Position numbers and translations under genes: made by a program. Positions 51,301 through 63,300 of a stretch of DNA of 64,000 nt are shown piece after piece (the stretch's first letter is position 1; each line of letters starts with the position of its first letter). This DNA is from Anisus vortex. Its lineage: Eukaryota; Mollusca; Gastropoda; Planorbidae. The stretch is taken from the NCBI GenBank assembly GCA_949126835.1, contig OX421500.1, positions 16,250,181-16,314,180 on the forward strand, given 5' to 3'. The notes beneath the pieces were generated by a model. It saw only the letters and a program-made list of their open reading frames with translations. It did no database searches and was not told the origin of the DNA.

Positions 51301-54300
51301 TAACTGGTCAGAAGTGCACAGACAAAACTCCAGCAGAACAGGGAAACTCTACAACAGGTTACAATTGTGGATCTTGTCCAGCAGGATATGAAGAAAGAAA
51401 CAGCCAATGTGTTGGTGAGGCCACACATGCATTATAAATGTATCTGAGAGGGCACAGAAACCTTTTTTTTTTTTTTAAATTGTATTATTTGACATGATAT
51501 GTAATAGGAAATGTATGAATATTAATGTTTCAGATAAAAATGAGTGTATTGCAAATGGCACAGACCCTGTGTGTCCACAACATGCTGAATGTGAAAATGC
51601 AGTAGGCTCCTACAGCTGTGCTTGTCTACCTGGCTACAGACTTGATCCTAAAACTGTTTCTATTTGTAAAGGTCAGTGCATAAAATATGACTTAACATTA
51701 AATTTATATATCTGTTCGATACATAAATACTAGAATATATTTTAAGTATAGTTATTTTTTACCATCAGGTTTAACCTTCCAGTTTCTCATGTATGTAAAT
51801 ATGTATATATATATATATATTGTGGTCTGTATTGTGTTTGCAATAAATTGAACTAAACAACAACTTTGCATTAAAATTAACTTAAAAGAAGACGCAAAGT
51901 GTAAAAATGTTAGTGGGCAAAGTGAAGAAATTGCTGTGTTAAGTACGCAATTTTTAAAAAAATTTCATATTATAAAAAAAGACACTATCTCTTGTAAAGT
52001 CTATTATAAATCTGTAAATGTAACAGCTATCTATTGAAAGGGTTTTAATGTATATATGTATTGGAAACATGCTTACATATAAGTATATTTAAAACTTTAG
52101 TATTGTGATTTGATGATTATAAATTAAATGTGAAAATATAAAAGTAATTATTGTATTGTTTTCATGGTTAAAAATGTGTTTATAATATAGTTAGATATTG
52201 TTAAGATGATTATAAATGTGAATATTTAACAGTTTTCTATTTTTTATGGTTATAAATGTGTATATTTGAAAGTTATTTATTGTCTGGATGGTTATATTTC
52301 AACAACAGTAGTGTTCTGTTTTAGATGTTGATGAATGTGCTGAGAAAACCCACAATTGCCAACAGGTGTGTGAGAACACAGAAGGTGGATTTAGTTGTTC
52401 CTGTCTACCTGGCAACACCCTGAAGAGTGATAATAAAACATGTCAACAAGGTATATTTTGTACAGTTCAAAGATGGATTATTGTTTTTGTTGCTGTTTGA
52501 AATGCTTCCTTTCCTTTATGAGAAAACAACCAATCTAGACCAAAGTAGAGTCATTTGATAGCTGGGAGTATTCATGGCTTACAGCTCTGGACAACAACTC
52601 TAAGTTGGCATGTATTCATGGCTTACAGCTCTGGACAACAACTCTAAGTTGGCATGTAGTGTGTTTAAGTCTCCATAGAGATCAATGGACACTAGCAAGC
52701 TAGATGGGAAATAGCCAAAGATATGCTACACTTTCTCCTCTTTGCTCCCAGTGGTGTCAACAAGACAAACAAAAGCTACGTCAAAACATGGCAAAGGCAG
52801 GGTAAAAAACTAGATTACATCCTTGTATGCATCTCAGCCAGTATACAAAATAACCCACAAAAGCAGTCAATGTTAAAAGCCAACACCAAGTCATAGTCAC
52901 ATACAATGAAATTGAATGATTACAAAAAAAGTATACCAAAAATTTTCATTTAAAAATCAATTTTAAGTATGTCAAAAAAATACCTTTGACACAACTGACC
53001 TTATTGGGTCTATGGTCTCTGTCATGGCCTCATTCCATATGGGTCTTTCGTTGTTTGTTTTTTCCCTCTATGTCCACATAACAAACTTTTTGTACCACTA
53101 CTATTATAAATTTGTGCTTCCTAGCAGCACCACTACCGTTCCTCTAACTCATAATTGATGGGGTTAACAAGGACAATAATGAAAAAAAGAAAAACTGAAC
53201 AGAAGCCACTACTAAGAAATCTGTTACTGCTGTGTAGTTAGGCCAATGAAATTGCACACACATGCAAAAGTATGATAGATCTACTAGCCTAGCGCTAAGT
53301 ACTGCTAGATCTTTGTTCGTACTGTAAGCATAACCTTCCTATCTGTCTCTCTTCGTTCATAACCTGAGGCACTGTTCTTAAGACAATTTTTTTGTTGTTC
53401 GTAACCTGAGGTACCACTGTACTTTCATCAGAGATCAATTTGCAAAAGCTAGAATCTAAATACTATCTTTGACATCTTAAGTTATCTTATCATAGTGTTT
53501 TTTTTTAAGCTTCGAAAGTCAGTGCATCATATTTAGAAAAACAACAATACCCTAAACAGCAATGGGAAGTAACTCATGGCAAACACGCACAGAAAGGTAA
53601 CAAATGTCCTTTTTTTTTTTCAATGCACCACAGATGAAACCAGCGCCACACTGTGTGCAAACAAGGGATGTAACCAAATATGTACAGTGACAGGTGTAGT
53701 TGCCAACTGTGCATGTTACACTGGCTACAAAAATTTAAGTGATACCTTTTGCATTGGTGAGTTTTTAATAGGCTTTTTCTAAATAGGTTAAGATTATTTA
53801 AAGCTCTAATCAAAATGCAATACTGGACCCAATCCACAGATAAGTCTGCACTAATCTTCTGTATAGAAGGTGCTTCTGTAACATATGACATAGATAATCA
53901 TAAGGAGAATCTATTGCTTGAGTGGACTAAATGTTACATAATTTATTGCTAAAATACACTTGTATCTATTAATGTAGGCTTTTAGGGGCAAACAATGATA
54001 CAGTAATAACAATAGCCGAAGTTCCCAGGTACTGCATTCCAGTATAGACTTATAAGGCCCACAGGACTTTGGTTTAGACAAAAAACTTTCCCAACACTTC
54101 AAAAACACCTAAATTTGTGTCTGTAGTTGTGTTTTTCATGGCATTTTTCTGGCCTCTTTTTTTTTACCAACAACCAGATAATAGCATAGTTTAGACAAGC
54201 ACTGAGATTTGGGCATCATTTGGGAGAAAAGTAAATTTGGCTGAGCATTGTGATGTGTTGCAGACTAATGATTGGGGCTTATCCATGCATTTAATAAAAT

Positions 54301-57300
54301 ATATAGTCAATATAGTTTCTTATAACTGTACCACCTCAACCAGTGATTGAGGTTAGGCTTAATCCACCATTGTCCTCAGTCCTTTGTGATATAGAAGATT
54401 ATAAAGCAAAGTAGTATCACTATGTAAAAGAATACATTCTGACTTAGAGCTACAAAACAAATATCTAAAAAAAATAATTAGAATGACATAAACATAAATT
54501 CTTTTTATTTGATATGCAAGAATGAATTCATGTAATTCATATAAATCTTTCCATTTCTGAAATGCATTGGGGAGTGGAATGGGTTGCCTTAACTAGTCAG
54601 GAGAACCAATTAATTAATCTGTTAAACCCAAATTATTGATGAATGTAGGCCACAGTAAACTTTTGTTTTGAAGGATCATCTGTAACATATACAATAAAAT
54701 AGAACCCAAAGCTAATGAACTCTGCCGTTTTTGTCTTATTGATAAATGATTTTGCAAAAGGACGTGCACATCATTTGTATGAGTTTGTGTGTCTATGTTG
54801 TATTTCTTTGTCTGAAAATGTATTCATTGAAATGTGATGTTGACTTGTATAAACTTTAATTCCTGCCTAGATATTGATGAGTGTACTTTAAGTAACAAGC
54901 CATGCAGTCAATCTTGTCAAAACACAGTTGGTGGATTCCTCTGTTCATGTTATCCTGGCTATAAAATGGACATTGACAATGTGTCATGTAAAAGTAAGTG
55001 AAGAATGGCAAAACTTAGACTAGCTATTAAACACATTGTTCTCATTAATAGATGAAGTTCATGTGTGACTTTATTTTTAAAATAGCAATATTTATTAAAT
55101 ATTTCTTTTACTTTAAAAGCACTTTATCCTATAGTTACTCTATACAAAACTAAGAAAAGATGGTACAGATTGCCAAACTGAAATCAATGTGGAGGCTCAT
55201 GTTGAAGCAAAACATTTGCCTTATCAGCCACATTAGAATATTTAATGAATACAAATAGTGGTCGCATATCAAATCTTTTCTTCAAAAGGTGTGTGCTTAA
55301 TGTGTATTTCAAATAACCCTAAAATATTTCTCAGTTGTGTGCTTAATGTGTATTCAAATAACCTTAAAATATTTCTCAGTTGAGGCTGTTTGCCCAAATT
55401 GTAGATTTCCATAAAAAAAACTGAAAAAAAAACAGCTAGTCAGATTGACAGCTTGTTGAAACAATTGAGGTAGCAGAGGCGGTTAACCTCCCCCCCCCCC
55501 TCTTGCTCAATCTTGCATGATCTATGGTGATCTAATAATAGATTTACTATGCAATAGTTGTTCATGGAAACTGAAGGACTATACACTTCAAAGAACTGTT
55601 TTCTGATGTTCTTTGAATCTCGGTAATCAAGGCACATCAGAATTGTTTTAATGACTATCATACAAAGTACAGTGCAACCTTGAATGAGAAAAAACAGAAG
55701 AGAAGGTGGAAAGATGGTGCTAAGGTGTGAATTGACCTGTCCTTCATTGTCTCTCAATGGGGGCAGAAAACCATGACAGATGACACATGAGGTAGTCAGT
55801 CAGTCAACAATGGTTCCCATGGTGACCTTACCTATTAGGGTATGGATTAAAGAATGGGTAAAGGTGAATGTATGAAATAAACATTTTCACTTACAATTAT
55901 GTAAATAAATGTTTAACTTACAGAGTGTGATGCACCATACTATGGGGTCAACTGTTCAAGCATGTGCATCTGTAATGGCCATGGGGCATGTGACAATATT
56001 CGAGGCTGTGAGTGCAATGCTGGCTGGTCAGGAGTCAACTGCAACCAGGATGTGGATGAGTGCAACACTAACAATGCTTGTCCCATTGGTCAAAAATGTG
56101 TCAACACACTGGGGTCATTTTACTGCCAATGTCCAGTGGGCTATAAAAACATTTCTGGATCCTGTCAAGGTAAAAAAAATACTGATTAGATTTGATTAGA
56201 GTAGAGTTCATGTGAATTCATTATTGGAATGATAGTTTAGCTGCAGATCAAAGACAATTAGATTTCCATGCCAATAGTCTTGGGAACAAAAGCTTGTTAA
56301 ATACCAGGAATTGATTCCTGGAAATGTCTTATTGAATCTACTAAGTTTTAACAGTTTATTAGTTGAGGGTCACTAGTGGTATATAATTTCCATTTTCCAT
56401 TATAATTTATGACCTCAAATTAAAGCCCAAACTATTTCTTATTTAAACTTTTTTGTTTCATGTTTTTAATGAAAACTTTACACAACCTTTTATACAACAC
56501 ATTGAAATGAATATAACATAAAGTGAAAAATATTTCTGTATTAAAAAAAAACACTTACCATTAGAATGTATTTTATTGTTTATCTACAGACATCAATGAA
56601 TGTTTGAATGTGCTGGACAACACTTGTGACCTGTCTCTTGAAGACTGTGTTAACAATCAAGGAAGTTATTCTTGTCTGTGCAGGAGTGGATTTGCAAGAG
56701 ACAAAAACAATATCTGTCAAGGTAGTTAGATGCTAGGAAAATCACAATGACTTTGTTATAATCTCGTACATTATTGGAAAGCAATGACTTAGTACATACT
56801 TTGTACATCATTTGAAAACACTGTCTTAAAATAGGGCTCAGCAAACTTGTTAGACTACTGTGCTAATTATAACACTGTCTTTAAAAAGGGCTCAGCAAAC
56901 TTGTTAGACTACTGTGCTAATTATAACACTGTCTTAAAACAGGGCTTAGCAAACTTGTTAGACTACTGTGCTAATTATAACACTGTCTTTAAAAACAGGG
57001 CTCAGCAAACTTGTTAGACTACTGTGCTAATTATAACACTGTCTTAAAACAGGGCTTAGCAAACTTTTTTTTGCTAATGTTTGTGGTCAAAATCTCTTTA
57101 GTGACAGAGCAAACAAAATCAACAACAACTATTTATACAAGAAACAAGCATCAAAAAACAAGCAGTCAAATTATTACAGATTAAAAACTGTATTTTTGTT
57201 GTTGTATATGAACCCCACAAAAATTAATTTCAAATGTCCTAAAGAAAATCAAAATCTAGAGGAACTAAACTTAGAGGAAATTAAAAAAAACAACTGAGAC

Positions 57301-60300
57301 TAAACTTGAATCTACTGATGTAAGGAACCAATCTTTAATGTCACTTAAAAAACTGGATGAGCCTTCCACTCAAATGTCCAATGCCCTAACATGAAAAGAG
57401 GTGGGCCAAGAAGAGGGGGGGGTGCACGTGAAGACCCTGTCCAAGACATGCCACCCGTAGGATAAGACTTCCATAGGATAAGACTTCCGTAGGACAAGAC
57501 TTCCGCAGGATAAGACTTCCGTAGGATAAGACTTCCGTAGGATAAGACTTCCGTAGGATAAGACTTCCGCAGTCACATGCACTACACTTCACCCCTCCCT
57601 CTTGCAGAATTCCCTTAAGATCACTACATGGTGTTTGTTTACCTGGGCTGTCACCCCTTAGCACAAATACCAGACTATAGGGTCTGGTCATCCCTCCATC
57701 AGGCTTGGCTAGACGTTTTGTTGGATGCATTTTTTCTTCACCACCATGTCTGGGTGGCTATCGCCTTTGCAATAAAACACATGTGTTATCCCACTGTTAT
57801 ACTCTTGCTGCGAGTGAATCTGTGCTTAAAAAAATTTTGCCAGCTAACAGGCCCATGGGTACAGAAGTGGATGTAAGGGGTTAGACTTTTTTTTAGTAAC
57901 TAAAATGGTGAACTTTATCAAATGCTCAATAAAAATATAGTAATATTGCATTGAATAAATATTGATGAATGTGCTACATTTTATTTGAATAGATATTGAT
58001 GAATGTGCTACATTTTATTTGAATAGATATTGATGAATGTGCTACATTTTATTTGAATAGATATTGATGAATGTGCTACATTTTATTTGAATAGATATTG
58101 ATGAATGTGCTACATTTTATTTGAACAGATATTGATGAATGTGCTACATTTACTTTGAATAGATATTGATGAATGTGCTACATTTTATTTGAACAGATAT
58201 TGATGAATGTGCTACATTTACTTTGAATATATATTGATGAATGTGCTACATTTACTTTGAATAGATATTGATGAATGTGCTACATTTTATTTGAACAGAT
58301 ATTGATGAATGTGCTACATTTACTTTGAATAGATATTAGTGAATGTGCTACATTTACTTTGAATAGATATTGATGAATGTGCTACATTTACTTTGAATAG
58401 ATATTGATGAATGTGCTACATTTACTTTGAATAGATATTGATGAATGTGCTACATTTTATTTGAACAGATATTGATGAATGTGCTACATTTACTTTGAAT
58501 AGATATTGATGAATGTGCTACATTTACTTTGAACAGATATTGATGAATGTGCTACATTTACTTTGAATAGATATTGATGAATGTGCTACATTTACTTTGA
58601 ATAGATATTGATGAATGTGCTAAATTTACTTTTAATAGATATTGATGAATGTGCTACATTTTATTTGAATAGATATTGATGAATGTGCTACATTTTATTT
58701 GAATAGATATTGATGAATGTGCTACATTTTATTTGAATAGATTTTGATGAATGTGCTACATTTTATTTGAATAGATATTGATGAATGTGCTACATCCAGA
58801 CACAACTGTGAGCAGATCTGTGAGAACACAGTGGGAAAGTTCAATTGTAAATGTAACTATGGATTCACCTTGAACTTGGACAGAGCCAGCTGTGTTGAAA
58901 GTAATTAAAGTACTATTTAACTATGAATGTGTTACAAGTTACAAGACATACTTATTTATTGATATATTTCATTGCAAAATTGTATCCTCTATTTATTCCC
59001 ATGTTATTCATGTAACTTGTGTAAAATCTTTCTAAAGGCAAGGATGTTTGTGCTGGTAAAACCTTAAACTGCAGTGATATCTGCACAGTTGATCTGACCA
59101 CCCAACAACCTTACTGTCTCTGCAAGAGTGGCTTTAGTCTTCAAGGAACCGAGAAATGTGTTGGTAAGCTTGAACAATACTGAGAAATTATATTTTACAT
59201 TTTGTGTTTTTTTTTTACATTTTTCTCTTAGTCTGAATGTGTAGTTTTAGTTTCTATAAATTTGTGGGGATTTTGTAATTATGTTTAAAGTCTCATATGT
59301 CAGCATGGCTTTAAAAAGTGGCTCTAATTAATTGAAATGCAACTGGGCATTGTGGCAGAGCATCCATTAGTGTGAATGGTGTTCTGAAGGTCATGGGTTC
59401 AAATTTTGGTGACAGCTAGAGGTTTTCCACCTTGTCAGGAGGGTGTCTGTTATAGTGAATGATGAATGAACAAAACCCAAATTAATAGAAAACTAGTTGT
59501 GCATTCCGCCTTTCCTGGAAATGATAACAGTTTTTGCCATGGCTTGTAAAATGGCCACTCAACCTATCTGCTACGTTATTGGGCAGTAGCGGCAGAGCAC
59601 TGGACTGGCATAAAGAAGGTCCTGGGTATGATCCCTGGTGAAGTCTAGGATTTTTACCAAGGTCTGAAGGGGGTCCTTGAGTCTACCCAGTTCTGATGGC
59701 GGCTAGACAGACTATTATGCTGTGCCCCTCATTGGTTGGATGGAGATACTTTTTATTTTTACATATGCTGCTAATTTTATAATGACTTTTATATTGGTAA
59801 TAAATTAACATAATGGAATACTGGTTATTAAGTTTAAACAATGTAAGCTTTCACATTTTATAAATGTAAGGAAACTCTAATTTAAAAGACAATAGTAGAA
59901 TATGTCTCACCTTCTGTTGTCTCTATTTATTCACACTTTTTGCAACAAAAATTCCTTAGATGTCATGTAACATATTTCACAAACAGAACAGTAGGACCTT
60001 TTTTTAACTTATCCACTCATTTCATTTCTATTTGTAATGTTTTCGCCCCACCAGATATAAATGAATGTGATTTTACAAATTTGAATTTGTGTGGACAAAA
60101 AGATAAATGTACCAACACTGTGGGAGGCTACAGTTGCTCATGTTCCCCTGGTTACAAACTGGACAATGATGGAAGAACATGTCTTGGTAAGTAGTGGAAA
60201 CAATAGTTTTATATTTATTACAAATTATATAATATAAAAAATATATATAATTTACATATTTAATTTGCCTTTTTTGTTTACATGCTGTTATGACTTTTCA

Positions 60301-63300
60301 CACTTTTAGACTGATCAGGAAGTTCAGCAAATTTTCTCTAAATGTTCAATAAAAAAATATTTTTTTAAATCATATACGCCGCTGAAGTAGTTGAATTAAA
60401 ATAAATGCAAGTATGCCCAAATATGAATTTACATATAATGTAAACTGGAATGTAAAATCAAATGATGAACAGCTACTATAAAAGCCAAAATAAAAAGCTT
60501 AGAGTTGATTCCCTTGAATTTTCTTTCATTCTATATGTATCAAACCAGTTTGTGGGTTCACCCAACCTTTGTGTCTTGCTGCTGTGTTAGTTTTGTTTAT
60601 ATTCAGTTGTATATTGAAAGAAGTGTTTTAGCTTTTCTTAAATTATTTGAGAAGGCAATTTTTTTGTTTGAATACTTAACTTTTGAAAGGATGCAAAGTT
60701 GTCAAATGGGTGATTTCTTTTTCTCAATATTGCAGCATGTAGTCAAGGAAAATGGGGAGACAAATGTGCCAATGACTGTGCTTGTAGTACTGGAGCTGAC
60801 AAATGTGACCCACAGAAAGGATGTATTTGTAAATCTGGTTTCACTGGTTAGTTTTTTTTTATTACGAAATGTGTTTGCACAATTTGAAGCTATCATTGTT
60901 GCTCATCATTTAGTCTGGAATTCCTAGTGAAATAGCTTGTGATCATAACATAGAAATTTACTTTGCTATCTCTATTAGTCCTTCTAGAATTCTCCTGGGA
61001 AATAGATTACCTATATCAGATTTTTTCCTAAATGCCCTAACTGGTTACCGAGCCACAAGATCTAAGTTACTTCAAGTAACTTGGTTATAATAAAAGGGGT
61101 GGGGGGGGGGGGGTTAGTTCAAAATCTAGGACAGATAGATAGGCCTATATTATATATATATTATGCTTCAAGCAAACATTTTATGATATTTGAACCCAAT
61201 TTCAATGTACATCCCTTGAGTATAGAGTATAGACGTGTCACCATACTGCAACATATGCTAATTTGTATCTGTCTTAAGTTTCTTGTATGGTGTCACCATA
61301 CGGCAACATATGCTAATTTGTATCTGTCTTAAGTTTCTTGTATGGTGTCACCATACTGCAACATATGCTAATTTGTATCTGTCTTAAGTTTCTTGTATGG
61401 TGTCACCATACTGCAACATATGCTAATTTGTATCTGTCTTAAGTTTCTTGTATGGTGTCACCATACTGCAACATATGCTCATTTGTATCTGTCTTAAGTT
61501 TCTTGTATGGTGTCACCATACGGCAACATATGCTCATTTGTATCTGTCTTAAGTTACTTGTATGGTGTCACCATACGGCAACATATGCTCATTTGTATCT
61601 GTCTTAAGTTTCTTGTATGGTGTCACCATACGGCAACATATGCTCATTTGTATCTGTCTTAAGTTTCTTGTATGGTGTCACCATACGGCAACATATGCTC
61701 ATTTGTATCTGTCTTAAGTTTCTTGTATGGTGTCACCATACGGCAACATATGCTCATTTGTATCCGTCTTAAGTTTCTTGTATGGTGTCACCATACGGCA
61801 ACATATGCTCATTTGTATCTGTCTTAAGTTTCTTGTATGGTGTCACCATACGGCAACATATGCTCATTTGTATCTGTCTTAAGTTTCTTGTATGGTGTCA
61901 CCATACGGCAACATATGCTCATTTGTATCTGTCTTAAGTTTCTTGTATGGTGTCACCATACGGCAACATATGCTCATTTGTATCTGTCTTAAGTTTCTTG
62001 TATGGTGTCACCATACGGCAACATATGCTCATTTGTATCTGTCTTAAGTTTCTTGTATGGTGTCACCATACGGCAACATATGCTCATTTGTATCTGTCTT
62101 AAGTTTCTTGTATGGTGTCACCATACGGCAACATATGCTCATTTGTATCTGTCTTAAGTTTCTTGTATGGTGTCACCATACGGCAACATATGCTCATTTG
62201 TATCTGTCTTAAGTTTCTTGTATGGTGTCACCATACGGCAACATATGCTCATTTGTATCTGTCTTAAGTTTCTTGTATGGTGTCACCATACGGCAACATA
62301 TGCTCATTTGTATCCGTCTTAAGTTTCTTGTATGGTATCACCATACGGCAACATATGCTCATTTGTATCTGTCTTAAGTTTCTTGTAGGCTAGTGATACA
62401 AATAGTGGCTGAAATGAACAAATAAAAATAATGGGATCAGGAAAAAAAAGACTGGGAAATGTTTATCTATAGTATCTTTAAAAAATGTATGCCACTATAT
62501 CTGTTTGTCAATTGTACAAGAGGTTAATGTGAAATGATTATTAGATAATACAAGATTAAAGAAAATACTTTTCCCTACTTCAGGGAGTAACTTTGAATTA
62601 ATTGTCTGTCTAACTGTAACATAAACATGTTTATTGACTACCTGTCCATGTTTTTCATTCTCTAGGAACTAAGTGTGAGAATGACTTGGATGAATGCTCT
62701 ACTGGATTGAAGGTCTGCTCAGCTGGTGAAAAATGTATCAATACTTATGGCAGTGCCTACTGTCAGTGTATAGAAGGGTACAACTTGGTCAATGGAAAGT
62801 GTCAAGGTATCTGGATAAAAAAACTTGTGTATTATTTAAGTACAAATTAAATGCTGATCTGTTTGGAACACTTGTCAACATTTTGTAAGATATTTGTTTA
62901 ATGTTATGATGATAGACGTTTCTATATATTGATTTATTTAGTTATAAATGCATGTTACAATATCAGACTATTGGCAACTTGCCCAAAAATGTACTGAAAT
63001 GCAACCCGAATGTACAAAACCCAAATTAATAGACAACTAGTAAACTTGTGCATCCCACATTCCCTGGAAATGAGAACAGTTTTTGCCATGGCTTGTAAAA
63101 CGGCCACTCAACCTATCTGCAGAAAAAAATATTAATAAAGTAAGGAAGTAAATCTATAGATGTACAGGTGAATACTGCAACCGGAATAGGTGCATCTTCA
63201 GCCGGCTCCTGAAGGTGTCGAAGCTCTGACCAAGCTGTAGAGGGAGGGGATTCCAGGCGGACTTTATTTTGTTAGATATTTGTTTAATGTTATGATGATA

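Noticed and set aside
57370..57730. Minus-strand frames of 70-114 codons
   Set aside because: They run through the 16-bp minisatellite and have no other support.
57959..58774. Series of additional cbEGF exons (DIDECAT starts)
   Set aside because: Each copy has only the first seven codons, no donor, and a stop follows; they are copies of the border only.
60505..60927. 140-codon frame over exon 28
   Set aside because: It is in a different frame from the Cys-rich EGF reading that matches its neighbours and intron phases.
61235..62387. CRISPR-like array
   Set aside because: Units are contiguous 55-bp repeats without unique spacers, in an animal intron.
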